DNA from: Saprospiraceae bacterium
GTDB lineage: Bacteria; Bacteroidota; Bacteroidia; Chitinophagales; Saprospiraceae
Direction: 5' to 3'
Length of the DNA: 64,000 nucleotides
Assembly (NCBI GenBank): GCA_029212405.1
Contig: JARGNR010000009.1
Span: 1-64,000, forward strand
A program made the translations under genes and the position numbers. Each line of letters starts with the position of its first letter. Within the stretch, counting starts at the first letter, position 1. Positions 46,133-54,954 of the stretch are shown one piece after another. The notes beneath the pieces are model-generated. The model saw nothing but the letters and a program-made list of their open reading frames with translations. It made no database searches and was not told where the DNA came from.

Positions 46133-46561
46133 ATGATTTGGAAAAACAACCCTTCAATAGAAGTACTTAATAATATGGCTAAAGGAAACATGTTGGAGCA
46201 CCTTGGTATCAAAATCACTGAAATTGGACCAGATTTCATAAAAGCTACTATGCCTGTGGATCATCGCACAAAACAGCCTATGGGATTATTGCATGGAGGT
46301 GCCTCCGTTGCATTAAGTGAATCTATGGGAAGCTTTGCCAGCGTACTTATACTTGATAACCCATCAGAATATTCCATAGTAGGAATAGAAATTAATGCCA
46401 ATCATTTAAAGGCTGTAAGATCAGGAAGTGTTTATTCCATTACCAAACCCATTCGTATAGGGAGAAAAATCCAAGTGTGGAATACTGAAATTTATAACCA
46501 TGAAGATCAATTAACATGTACTTCCAGACTAACCACCATGACTTTGGAAAATAAAAATTAA
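46133..46561 (+). CDS. Hotdog thioesterase, PaaI/YdiI-like
   Basis: The 142-residue protein has the YdiI/PaaI active-site helix MGLLHGGASVALSESMGSFA. Glu63 matches the catalytic glutamate of YdiI (1,4-dihydroxy-2-naphthoyl-CoA thioesterase), and HGG lies just before it. VGIEINANHLKAVRSG follows as usual. It could act in menaquinone synthesis or on aromatic or acyl-CoA thioesters; nothing nearby decides this. Confidence 0.82.
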   Translation: MIWKNNPSIEVLNNMAKGNMLEHLGIKITEIGPDFIKATMPVDHRTKQPMGLLHGGASVALSESMGSFASVLILDNPSEYSIVGIEINANHLKAVRSGSVYSITKPIRIGRKIQVWNTEIYNHEDQLTCTSRLTTMTLENKN

Positions 46562-46580
46562 CCATTAAACCCTGAGAATG

Positions 46581-46639
46581 TCTTTTTGGACACCCTTTTG
46601 AAATAAAAAAGTCAAAAAGAAAGGATACATTTGGGTGTC
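46581..46639 (+). repeat. Two overlapping, mutually exclusive inverted repeats
   Basis: TCTTTTTGGAC (46581-46591) can pair with GTCAAAAAGA (46611-46620), with one bulge. GACACCC (46589-46595) can pair with GGGTGTC (46633-46639). Both use bases 46589-46591, so only one can form at a time. They lie between two rightward genes. Confidence 0.4.
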
Positions 46640-46717
46640 GATTCAACAAAATTGAGTATCCCCCGTTGATATTCAAAGTGTTACAATTTTATTTTAAAGT
46701 TTAATCTTATCTAAAAA

Positions 46718-49117
46718 ATGCAAAAATTTATACAAATTCTTGTTTTCTCTTTTATTTCATTAATTGGCTTTAGTCAGGAAGATTTCAATCTAGAATTAAT
46801 CTCGAATGTTTCTGTAGGAGAAAGAGGCAATGATGTTTGGGGTTATGTAGATTCTACAGGCACTGAATATGCCATTATGGGGTCTCAAACCAAAACCACT
46901 ATTTGGTCGCTTGAAGATCCAGCTAATCCAATTGTAAGAGCTGAAATCAACGGACCTTCTGGTACATGGAGAGATATCAAAAGTTATGAGGATCACTTAT
47001 ATGTTACCTCAGATCAAGGAAGTGCAGGACTATTAATTATTGATATGTCTGGCGCCCCTGAAACAATAACATCTCAATATTGGAAACCACTTGACTTAGA
47101 AGTGAGTGGTGACATTTATGAGTTGACCAAGTGTCACAACTTATACATTGATACTGAACAGGGCTTTTGCTACTTAGCTGGCTGTGGTGATGTAGGTAGA
47201 GAAGGCGTGTTAATTTTGGACTTAAAACAAGATAAAAAAGTACCTGTTCTTGTTGGTGCAATGGACAATAACTACTCTCATGATGTATTCGTAAAAGATG
47301 ACAAAATGTATACTTCGGATATTTTTCTTGGAACATTTGGAGTGTACGATATCACAGATAAAAGTAATCCTGTTTTACTAGGCAGTGCTGAAACATCGAG
47401 AAGATTTACGCATAATGCATGGCTATCGGATGATGGGAATTACTTGTTTACTACAGATGAAAGAGCAAATGCATGGGTGGACGCCTTTGACATTTCAGAC
47501 TTGGAAAATATAGAATTTCTTGATAGATATAGACCACTAGAAACAGAGGGCAATGGCGTGATTCCACACAATACCCACTACCACAAAGGATTTTTAGTCA
47601 CCAGTTGGTATACAGATGGTGTTGTTGTAATAGATGCAACTAAGCCTGATAATTTGGTCAAGGTAGCTTCTTATGATACAGAATTAGTGATACCAAATGA
47701 TTTTGAAGGATGCTGGGGTGCCTATCCATTTTTGCCATCTGGATTAGTGTTGGCAGGTGATAGAAATCATGGATTATTTGTACTACAACCCAAAACACAA
47801 AATAATGATCTTGGATATCAAAGAGCTTGTTATTTAGAAGGAACAGTTACAGATAAAAATACAGGAGCGGCCATCCCAAATGCTAGAATTGAAATACTAT
47901 CTGATAATCCGAATGAGAGTTCAACTCAATTGTCTGGAAAGTACAAAACGGGTCAAGTAACTCCAGGAGAATTTATGGTAGAGTTTAGTCACCCCAATTA
48001 TGATCCTGAAATATTAACGGCTACCTTAGAAAGTGGTGAGGTAACCATCTTGGATGCGCAACTAGGAAATACAGAATTAACTGGAAAAGTAATTGATACG
48101 GATGGAAATGCTTTAGAGAATGCAAAAGTGTTGGTAGAGAATACAGACAATGGAACTAGTATTTTCGCTACTGCGGATGAGGAAGGAAATTGGTCCGTTC
48201 GAACAAGATCAAACATCACTTATTCTGTGTACGCAGCACTTTGGGGGTATACAGGAGTTGTGCAAGAAATTGAATTAACAGAGGAAAATAATACTATAGA
48301 GTTGACTATAGACTTAGGATATGAAGATGACTTTTTTGTTGACTTAGGATGGGAAACTGGTGGCACTGCAAATTCTGGATTATGGGAAATCGCAGCGCCA
48401 AATTTCATTTTTGGATCTGGCCAAACCACACAAACTAGTTCAGATATCAATTCAGATTTGGGGAACACCTATTATGTGACTGGTGCTGATGGTAATAGCC
48501 AAGGCGCAAATGATGTAGACGATGGTACAGCGGTTTTAACCTCTCCTGAAATGGATTTTTCAGGATATGATAGAATAGACTTTTCGTATTATTTGTGGTT
48601 TGCGAATGTTTCTGGGCAAGGAGCTGTAAATGACTATGTAACGGTAAGTATTACAGATGGTGTAGAAACGATAGAGTTGACAAGAGACGAAGAAAATGAT
48701 GACCAATGGTCCTCTATTATAGAAACATCGGTAGAAGCAACTGAACTTAATTTTGATAACCCATTGAGAATAATTGTTCAAACTGAAGATGTAGGGAACG
48801 GTCACGTAGTGGAAGCTGGTTTTGACAGTTTTAAAGCAACAGGATTTAAAATTACAAGTACAGAAGAGGTAGTAAATCTAGGATTAACTGTATTCCCAAA
48901 TCCAACGGATCGATTGATTACACTTCGCGCAAACTCAGAACTGGACGGGGTAAATCAAGTTATTATAACGGATAATTCAGGTAGAGTTGTTCTGAAGCAA
49001 AATTTCCAAGGTTCGGAGATGAATATGGATGTGACTGAATTGAATTCAGGTTTATATTCGATACAACTCATTGGAAAAAATAAAAGATCAGAAACGATAC
49101 GATTTTCAAAAATCTAA
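46718..49117 (+). CDS. Secreted choice-of-anchor-B propeller protein with T9SS sorting domain
   Basis: The 799-residue protein has a signal peptide (1-20, ending GFSQ). A propeller of LVIVD-like repeats (about 22-365) carries signatures such as GNDVWGYVDSTGTEYAIMGS, YVTSDQGSAGLLIIDMSG, SHDVFVKDDKMYTSDIF and THNAWLSDDGNYLFTTDE, with the late HNTHYHKGFLVTSWYTDGV. This is the choice-of-anchor-B family. Two carboxypeptidase-regulatory-like domains (about 375-530) and a MAM/jelly-roll-like domain (about 540-715) follow. A type A T9SS sorting domain starts near 725 (VFPNPTDRLITLRA). It is exported to the cell surface; its enzymatic function, if any, is unknown. It has a strong terminator. Confidence 0.85.
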   Translation: MQKFIQILVFSFISLIGFSQEDFNLELISNVSVGERGNDVWGYVDSTGTEYAIMGSQTKTTIWSLEDPANPIVRAEINGPSGTWRDIKSYEDHLYVTSDQGSAGLLIIDMSGAPETITSQYWKPLDLEVSGDIYELTKCHNLYIDTEQGFCYLAGCGDVGREGVLILDLKQDKKVPVLVGAMDNNYSHDVFVKDDKMYTSDIFLGTFGVYDITDKSNPVLLGSAETSRRFTHNAWLSDDGNYLFTTDERANAWVDAFDISDLENIEFLDRYRPLETEGNGVIPHNTHYHKGFLVTSWYTDGVVVIDATKPDNLVKVASYDTELVIPNDFEGCWGAYPFLPSGLVLAGDRNHGLFVLQPKTQNNDLGYQRACYLEGTVTDKNTGAAIPNARIEILSDNPNESSTQLSGKYKTGQVTPGEFMVEFSHPNYDPEILTATLESGEVTILDAQLGNTELTGKVIDTDGNALENAKVLVENTDNGTSIFATADEEGNWSVRTRSNITYSVYAALWGYTGVVQEIELTEENNTIELTIDLGYEDDFFVDLGWETGGTANSGLWEIAAPNFIFGSGQTTQTSSDINSDLGNTYYVTGADGNSQGANDVDDGTAVLTSPEMDFSGYDRIDFSYYLWFANVSGQGAVNDYVTVSITDGVETIELTRDEENDDQWSSIIETSVEATELNFDNPLRIIVQTEDVGNGHVVEAGFDSFKATGFKITSTEEVVNLGLTVFPNPTDRLITLRANSELDGVNQVIITDNSGRVVLKQNFQGSEMNMDVTELNSGLYSIQLIGKNKRSETIRFSKI

Positions 49118-49134
49118 TTTTTTTTGATTTTCTC

Positions 49135-49175
49135 AAAAAGCGGCAGCATTCAAATGAAGAGTGTTGCCGCTTTTT
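49135..49175 (+). terminator. Intrinsic terminator after the choice-of-anchor-B gene
   Basis: AAAAAGCGGCA pairs with TGCCGCTTTTT (49135-49145 with 49165-49175). Confidence 0.9.
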
Positions 49176-49213
49176 AGTTATTTTGGGGTCTAAACAACTC
49201 AAACATTCATTCC

Positions 49214-50557
49214 ATGGCGATTCATATACCATTTTCAAGCGATACTTACAAAGAACGAAGACAATCCCTCATTTCATCTATGACAAATGGCCAAATTCTT
49301 CTCTTGGCCAATGAGGAAGCATCAATCAACTTCAAAGACAATTGGTATCCTTATAGACAGGATAGTACTTTCCTTTACTATGGAGCAATTAGTCTACCTG
49401 AGATGGCCATATTAATTGATATTGAAGAAGGAACAACAAAACTTTTTGCAGATGATGTATCGATTGATATGGTCATTTGGACGGGACCACAACCTAAAAT
49501 AGAATCTCTCGCAGAACAAGTGGGCATCACTCATACCTTCAGCTATAATGAATTGAAGAAGCACTTAAGGGGTCAAGTACATTATTTACCTCCATATCGA
49601 GCGGAACAAAGTGATAAATTAAAAGCTTTATTAAATACTTCTACCCTATCACCTTCTTTGGAATTGATTGATGCAATACAAAAACAGAGATCAATTAAAA
49701 CTCAAGAAGAAGTGGTAGAAATAGAAGAAGCATGTAGGTTGAGTAAAGGAATGCACGCTGAAGTTATCAAACACATTCGACCAGGCATATACGAATATGA
49801 ATTAGTCGGAATTGCTAGTAAATATGCTTTCGATCACAATGTACGATGGTCGTTTCCTCCAATATTGACAAAAAATGGGAATACACTTCATAATCATTAT
49901 CATGGTCACAAAATAGAAGAGAACGATATTGTATTGGTAGATGGAGGAATTGAATTGGCCAGTGGATATTGTGGCGACATCACTAGAACTACTCCAGCGA
50001 ATGGAAAATTTTCTTCAGAAAGGCAGGAAATCTATGATTTAGTGCATAAAATGTATAATGAGGCTATCGTAAAGTCTACTCCGGGCACCCCTTATAAAGA
50101 CGTACATCTACATGCGGCATCAGTTTTAGTAAATGGTATGAAGGACATCGGTTTAATGAAAGGAGATACCGCAGAAGCCGTTGCTGAAGGGGCGCATGCA
50201 ATGTTTTTCCAACATGGTTTAGGGCACCTTATGGGACTAGATGTGCACGACATGGAAAATTTTGGAGAAGAACATATTGGCTATACCGATACTATAAAAA
50301 AATCTACTCAATTCGGATTAAAATCTTTGCGCTTAGGAAAAGAACTGGAAGTCGGAAATGTGATTACCATAGAACCAGGTATTTACATCATTCCTGACCT
50401 CATCGATAAATTCCAAGCAGAAAACAGATTTGCATCTTTTATCAACTATGACAAATTGAATCGTATGAGGCACATTGGTGGCATGCGAATTGAAGATGAT
50501 TTTCTTATTACTGCTGATGGTGCTAAAATGTTGGGAGGAGATCAACCCATGCCTTAA
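49214..50557 (+). CDS. Xaa-Pro aminopeptidase (M24B)
   Basis: The 447-residue cytoplasmic enzyme removes an N-terminal residue that precedes proline. The N-terminal creatinase-like domain begins FSSDTYKERRQSLISSM. The dinuclear metal site is seen in VLVDGGIELASGYCGDITRT (two Asp), HGLGHLMGLDVHD (His), TIEPGIYI (Glu) and MRIEDDFLIT (Glu). The length is that of bacterial PepP-type enzymes. It stands alone after a terminator. Confidence 0.92.
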   Translation: MAIHIPFSSDTYKERRQSLISSMTNGQILLLANEEASINFKDNWYPYRQDSTFLYYGAISLPEMAILIDIEEGTTKLFADDVSIDMVIWTGPQPKIESLAEQVGITHTFSYNELKKHLRGQVHYLPPYRAEQSDKLKALLNTSTLSPSLELIDAIQKQRSIKTQEEVVEIEEACRLSKGMHAEVIKHIRPGIYEYELVGIASKYAFDHNVRWSFPPILTKNGNTLHNHYHGHKIEENDIVLVDGGIELASGYCGDITRTTPANGKFSSERQEIYDLVHKMYNEAIVKSTPGTPYKDVHLHAASVLVNGMKDIGLMKGDTAEAVAEGAHAMFFQHGLGHLMGLDVHDMENFGEEHIGYTDTIKKSTQFGLKSLRLGKELEVGNVITIEPGIYIIPDLIDKFQAENRFASFINYDKLNRMRHIGGMRIEDDFLITADGAKMLGGDQPMP

Positions 50558-50677
50558 TTTACAAATCCATAACACAAGAATAGGCCCAAAAGTACAATCA
50601 AAGGGGTAAATCGTCCTGTTTACAGATATAGGAATACTAGATATTTGTATTATCAATTAAACAGAAATATTTATCCA

Positions 50678-51352
50678 ATGAAAAGTTATTTAATCGCATT
50701 TATACTAGTGTCTTTGAGTCTATTTGGTTGTATCAAAGATGATTTTATTGAGGATTTCGTAGAACCCACCTTACGTATCACTACAGTTCCAGATACCATT
50801 CTAGTCAATTCAGAATACCAATTTGAATTTATGTTTCTGAACAATATAGGTGTAGAAGAAGAGGTAAATGCGGTGTGGTCCAGTTCCAATACTGATATAA
50901 TTGAAATTGATGAAAGTGGTTTGGCCTTGACGAAAACCATAGGTATAGCAGATATAAAAGTTATGTATTCCAATAATGAAATTAACTTGGAAGAAGTTGC
51001 TACAGTTCGAGTGGGAATGTCTACAGTGGAAGCAATAACAGAACGAGATGGAAGGATAAAAACAACCAGTTCATATACGCTAGAAGGTGATTTTAAGTTA
51101 TCAGAAAATCAAGGACAACTGACAATTGAATTCTTTGAAGATTATAGAGCATCCACTGCCCTACCAGGCTTGTATGTTTATCTTTCAAATAATCCAAATG
51201 CTATTGGAAATGCATTAGAAATTGGTGCGGTAGAAACATTTTCAGGTAGCCATGTGTACACCTTAGAGAATATAGGAATTAATGATTATGAATACCTCGT
51301 TTATTTTTGTAAACCTTTTAATGTCAAAGTAGGAGACGGTACCATTAACTAA
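50678..51352 (+). CDS. Lipoprotein with Ig-like and DM13 (electron-transfer) domains
   Basis: The 224-residue lipoprotein (SLSLFGC, lipid Cys18) has a Big2-like Ig domain (about 32-112; WSSSNTDIIEIDESGLALTK). A C-terminal DM13 domain (about 120-224) contains YTLEGDFKLSENQGQLTI, LPGLYVYLSNN, SGSHVYTLENIGINDYEY and the conserved Cys211 in VYFCKPFNVKVG. DM13 domains have been proposed to work in electron transfer. The upstream TTG at 50645 would place 11 residues before the lipoprotein signal, so I start at 50678. It is followed 65 bases later by a predicted outer-membrane barrel, probably in the same operon. Confidence 0.75.
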   Translation: MKSYLIAFILVSLSLFGCIKDDFIEDFVEPTLRITTVPDTILVNSEYQFEFMFLNNIGVEEEVNAVWSSSNTDIIEIDESGLALTKTIGIADIKVMYSNNEINLEEVATVRVGMSTVEAITERDGRIKTTSSYTLEGDFKLSENQGQLTIEFFEDYRASTALPGLYVYLSNNPNAIGNALEIGAVETFSGSHVYTLENIGINDYEYLVYFCKPFNVKVGDGTIN

Positions 51353-51417
51353 TCAAGAATGTCTGTCTATCGTTTTGTCTCTCCCACTTATCAATACTAA
51401 ATTTAAAATCAACAATC

Positions 51418-52290
51418 ATGAAAAATAGCATTGCAGTCTTATTCTTATCTCTATTTATCGTTTCAATCGCAACGGCTGGTGGGCCATGGACCCAACAAAA
51501 AGGAAAAGGATATTATAAGCTGTCTGAATGGTGGCTTACGTATAATCAACACTATACTGATACGGGTGCAACGGACCCCAATATCACCACTGGTATATTC
51601 AATACTTCTCTATATGCAGAGTATGGATTTACTGATCGATTGACAGGAGTGATCTATGCACCGCTTTTCAGCAGAAACTACTACAACAATCAAGTTTCAA
51701 ATACAACAGGAGAGGTTATCATTCAAGGAGAATCACTTAATTCGGTTGGAGATTTTGATGTATCTATTAAATATGGTTTAACTCAACCAGGCGCGAAAAT
51801 TCCAATAGCAGTGACGCTAACATTGGGGTTACCACTTGGCCAAACAGGGCAAGGAGCATTGAATATTTTGCAAACCGGCGATGGGGAATTTAACCAAATG
51901 ATTCAATTTGATGCTGGGACAAGTTTTCAATTTGGGAATATCAATGTATATTCTAGTGCAACAATTGGATTCAATAATAGGACCAAAGGATTCTCTGAAG
52001 AATTTAGGTATGGGTATGAAATCGGCGCGGGGCTTATGAATCAGAAGTTATGGTTAATCGGACGATTAGGAGGCGTAGAGTCGTTTCAAAACGGGGCATT
52101 GACCGATCCCAATACCAGTACAAGCATTTTTGCCAATAATTCAGAATTTACAAGTTTTGGAATTGAGGCTGCATATTACGTAACGAAACAATTTGGAGTA
52201 TCTGCTTCTTTTGCTTCAGCATTTAGAGGAAGAATAATAGCAGCGGCACCATCCTATTCTATTGGGGTATTTTATGATTTAAGTAAATAA
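51418..52290 (+). CDS. Predicted outer-membrane beta-barrel protein
   Basis: The 290-residue protein has a signal peptide (SIAVLFLSLFIVSIATAGG) and a mature part made of alternating strands with aromatic ends (GYYKLSEWWLTYNQHYTD, YAEYGFTDRLTGVIYAPL). It ends in IGVFYDLSK, a possible final strand. It resembles small Bacteroidota porin or transporter-like proteins of unknown cargo. No motif shows specificity. The preceding DM13 lipoprotein is its likely partner; the pair ends at a good terminator. Confidence 0.65.
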   Translation: MKNSIAVLFLSLFIVSIATAGGPWTQQKGKGYYKLSEWWLTYNQHYTDTGATDPNITTGIFNTSLYAEYGFTDRLTGVIYAPLFSRNYYNNQVSNTTGEVIIQGESLNSVGDFDVSIKYGLTQPGAKIPIAVTLTLGLPLGQTGQGALNILQTGDGEFNQMIQFDAGTSFQFGNINVYSSATIGFNNRTKGFSEEFRYGYEIGAGLMNQKLWLIGRLGGVESFQNGALTDPNTSTSIFANNSEFTSFGIEAAYYVTKQFGVSASFASAFRGRIIAAAPSYSIGVFYDLSK

Positions 52291-52321
52291 CATTTAAGGG
52301 GTATACTAATCTATTAAAAGT

Positions 52322-52358
52322 AAAAGGGTTTTCAGATTCATTTCTGAACGCCCTTTTT
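52322..52358 (+). terminator. Intrinsic terminator after the barrel gene
   Basis: AAAAGGG and TTCAGA pair with TCTGAA and CCCTTTT, with a 2-base internal loop, followed by T. The rest of the gap to 52530 holds only an ATGAAAT/ATTTCAT hairpin near 52392 and two direct copies of AATAATATTTT (52414, 52438). Confidence 0.85.
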
Positions 52359-52530
52359 GGATTATAGAAGTTCATTAATTTTAACGCATAAGATGAAATG
52401 CTTCATTTCATAGAATAATATTTTGCTTTATCGACGAAATAATATTTTTATAAGACCAATACAAGCCTCAAAAGAAATTATTACATTGTGAATTGCATTA
52501 ATGGTAGTATAATCTATAAAACATCAACTT

Positions 52531-53040
52531 ATGCTCACTACTCTACTCTACATCTCTTTAATTTCTGGAGGCATTCTCGTTTTCATGGTTTTATTAAGCT
52601 TTCTTGGAGGTCTTGACTTTGACATTGATTTTGGTGAAGGCGACGATGGAGGAGGCGTAATCAAGGGTGTTCTTACATTCTTTTCAGTGGGAGCCTACAT
52701 TTGGAGAGGTTTTCTGATGGCCGATACAAATCCATTGTTATCTCTTGCTGCGGGTTTAATCGCCGGCACCATTGCTGTTATTGTTTTAATTAGTTTTTTG
52801 AGATGGATCATGAGACAACAAGAAAATGTAAATTGGTCGTTAGAAGATGCTTTATTTGAAAAAGGAAAGGTCTACCTAAAAATTCCAGTTTCCGGTTCAG
52901 GCATTGTCCAAGTAACCATTAACGGTGTAAACCGAGAATTTAAGGCAAAATCAAGTGATGAAAAAGAAATACCCACAGGTGCCATTATTCAAGTAGAATC
53001 TATTGAAGATGAGTTCGCTATTGTAACTACAAATTTTTAA
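52531..53040 (+). CDS. NfeD-like membrane protein with OB-fold domain
   Basis: The 169-residue protein has an N-terminal membrane helix (LLYISLISGGILVFMVLLSF), an acidic glycine-rich loop (DFDIDFGEGDDGGG), two more helices (GVLTFFSVGAYIWRGF, SLAAGLIAGTIAVIVLISFL) and a C-terminal OB-fold domain (about 105-169; GKVYLKIPVSGSGIVQVTIN). It lies 38 bases before a flotillin gene. NfeD and flotillin form a well-known pair in bacterial membrane microdomains. Confidence 0.85.
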   Translation: MLTTLLYISLISGGILVFMVLLSFLGGLDFDIDFGEGDDGGGVIKGVLTFFSVGAYIWRGFLMADTNPLLSLAAGLIAGTIAVIVLISFLRWIMRQQENVNWSLEDALFEKGKVYLKIPVSGSGIVQVTINGVNREFKAKSSDEKEIPTGAIIQVESIEDEFAIVTTNF

Positions 53041-53078
53041 ACTATCAATATAATTTAATCACAAACTAAAACCAAACT

Positions 53079-54635
53079 ATGATTGAAAATCCATTAACAA
53101 CAGCCCTTATTACATTCGCTGTCTTTCTTATCGTACTAGGTATTGGGGTATTTTTGGCCCGATACAAACGATGTCCCAGTGATAAAATATTAGTCGTATA
53201 CGGAAGAACTGGAGGCGGTGCATCTGCAAAATGTTATGCAGGTGGCGCCACATTTGTATTGCCATTTTTTCAAGATTATCGTTTTTTAGAATTGACTCCT
53301 TTATCTATTGATGTCAATTTGCAAGACGCCCTTTCTAAACAAAACATTCGGGTATCTGTACCTGCTCAATTTACCGTGGGTATTTCCAACAAACCCCATT
53401 TAATGATTGCCGCTGCAGAACGATTATTGGCACTAGGCAGACCAGACATTTCTTCACTTGCTCATGACATTATTATGGGACAAATGAGGTTGGTAATCGC
53501 GAATATGGATATTGAGGAATTGAATACCGATCGAGATAAATTTGTGGAATCTGTATATCGGAATGTTGGAGACGAATTACATAAAATCGGTTTGGAACTC
53601 ATTAATGTAAATGTAACGGATATTCAGGATGAATCTGGATACATCAAGGCGTTGGGACAAGAAGCTGCGGCAAAAGCCATCAATGATGCGAAAGTGAAAG
53701 TGGCCAATGAAGTAAGAACAGGGTCCATTGGAGAGGCAGAAGCCAAACAAGAACAAAGGGTAAAAGTGGCAGACGCCAATTCACGTGCAGAAATTGGAGA
53801 AGCAAAAGCGACACAAGAACAACGGGTAAAAGTGGCAGAATCCAACTCTCTCGCAGAAATCGGTGAAGCCGAAGCCAATCAATCGCAAAGAATACAAGTG
53901 GCTGATGCCAATTCCAGAGCAGAAGTTGGTGAAGCCATTGCCAATGCAACTGCAATTGATGGTAAGAACCAAAGTGCAATTAAAATTGCAGATTCCAATA
54001 CTCAGAGAGACATCAAAATAGCAGAGATGGAAAGAGAATCTGTCGCTGCAAAAAAGGTAGCTGCTGCAAAAGCATTAGAAGAAGCTTACCGTGCAGAGCA
54101 AATTGCTGAAGAAGCAAGAGGAAAGAGAGATATGGCTCAACGTTCTGCAGATGAAGTTGTTGCAGAACAAATTGAGAAGGAAAAAGCAGTGCTTAGAGCA
54201 CAAGCGGAAGCGGAACGACAAAGAGAAATTGCAAAAGGAGAAGCAGATGCCATTCTTTCCAAACTTTCTGCACAAGCAAAAGGTATGGAAGAATTGTTGA
54301 GCAAGCAAGCAGATGGTTTCAACAAATTAGTGAATGCTGCCAATGGTGATCCACAAAGTGCGATTAATTTTTTAATGATTGATAAGTTGGCTGAGTTGAC
54401 AGAAATCCAGACTTCTGCAATCAAAGAGCTCGACATTGACAAAGTCGTTGTATATGACAATGGAAGTGGAAAAGGAGTATCTAATTTTGTTCAAGGACTA
54501 TACGGAATGATGCCTCAATTGAATGACTTTTTAAGCCAAAGTGGTATGACTTTGCCAGAAGGCTTGGTCAAAAAAAACAATAAAATTGAAACACCTAAAT
54601 CCAGTACTGAAACTGAAAATGATTCTTCAGAATAA
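53079..54635 (+). CDS. Flotillin-like SPFH protein
   Basis: The 518-residue scaffold protein has one N-terminal membrane helix (9-27), an SPFH/PHB domain (about 30-200; YGRTGGGASAKCYAGGATFV, FQDYRFLELTPLSIDV, VNVTDIQDESGYIKALGQEA) and a long coiled-coil flotillin region with many EA pairs. Residues 217-282 are three clean 22-residue repeats of the form IGEAEAxQEQRVKVADANSRAE. The tail is acidic. It should organise membrane domains with its NfeD partner. It ends at a terminator shared with the convergent CDGSH gene. Confidence 0.92.
   Translation: MIENPLTTALITFAVFLIVLGIGVFLARYKRCPSDKILVVYGRTGGGASAKCYAGGATFVLPFFQDYRFLELTPLSIDVNLQDALSKQNIRVSVPAQFTVGISNKPHLMIAAAERLLALGRPDISSLAHDIIMGQMRLVIANMDIEELNTDRDKFVESVYRNVGDELHKIGLELINVNVTDIQDESGYIKALGQEAAAKAINDAKVKVANEVRTGSIGEAEAKQEQRVKVADANSRAEIGEAKATQEQRVKVAESNSLAEIGEAEANQSQRIQVADANSRAEVGEAIANATAIDGKNQSAIKIADSNTQRDIKIAEMERESVAAKKVAAAKALEEAYRAEQIAEEARGKRDMAQRSADEVVAEQIEKEKAVLRAQAEAERQREIAKGEADAILSKLSAQAKGMEELLSKQADGFNKLVNAANGDPQSAINFLMIDKLAELTEIQTSAIKELDIDKVVVYDNGSGKGVSNFVQGLYGMMPQLNDFLSQSGMTLPEGLVKKNNKIETPKSSTETENDSSE
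53727..53924 (+). repeat. Three tandem 66-bp repeats in the flotillin coiled coil
   Basis: Three 22-residue units (217-238, 239-260, 261-282) start IGEA and end (R/L)AE, and a decaying fourth begins VGEAIAN. Twenty-two residues equal two hendecads, the periodicity of a nearly straight coiled coil. Confidence 0.8.
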
Positions 54636-54662
54636 AAGTATCTAACAAAATGAATTCAAAAT

Positions 54663-54693
54663 AAAAAGGTGCGATTTTAGTCGCACCTTTTTT
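54663..54693. terminator. Bidirectional terminator between flotillin and CDGSH genes
   Basis: AAAAAGGTGCGA (54663-54674) pairs with TCGCACCTTTTT (54681-54692) over a 6-base loop. A/T runs on both sides serve both converging genes. Confidence 0.92.
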
Positions 54694-54728
54694 ATTTTTA
54701 GCATCTTAGTAAATATGAATATTTGATT

Positions 54729-54929
54729 CTATTTCCAATCAATAGACTTATGTGCTCCATCGCAATACGGCTTATTTGAAGAAGCACCACATCTACAATA
54801 GGTAGAACGATTTTCTTTAGTTTCTACAGAACCATCCGCGTGCGTTACTTGACAAGTACCCGTTATCATAAGTGGTCCTCCAGGGATTACTTTTACTTCA
54901 ATGTTTTCGTTGTTGTTTTGATCTTCCAT
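54729..54929 (-). CDS. CDGSH-type iron-sulfur protein
   Basis: This 66-residue protein has one CDGSH domain. The ligands of a [2Fe-2S] cluster are Cys45, Cys47, Cys56 and His60 in YCRCGASSNKPYCDGAH, matching the C-x-C-x2-(S/T)-x3-P-x-C-D-G-(A/S/T)-H signature. An N-terminal strand region (GGPLMITGTCQVTHADGS) is usual in the bacterial single-domain forms. It should be a cytoplasmic redox or cluster-transfer protein. It lies 25 bases after the antiporter gene and is the last gene of that leftward run before a shared terminator; no promoter is seen in the gap. Confidence 0.9.
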   Translation of the reverse strand: MEDQNNNENIEVKVIPGGPLMITGTCQVTHADGSVETKENRSTYCRCGASSNKPYCDGAHKSIDWK

Positions 54930-54954
54930 GTTTATATTTATTTAATAAAAAAAA

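Noticed and set aside
53624-54460. Antisense frames within the flotillin gene
   Set aside because: They arise from the Glu/Ala/Lys-rich coiled-coil coding sequence; composition is not that of real proteins.
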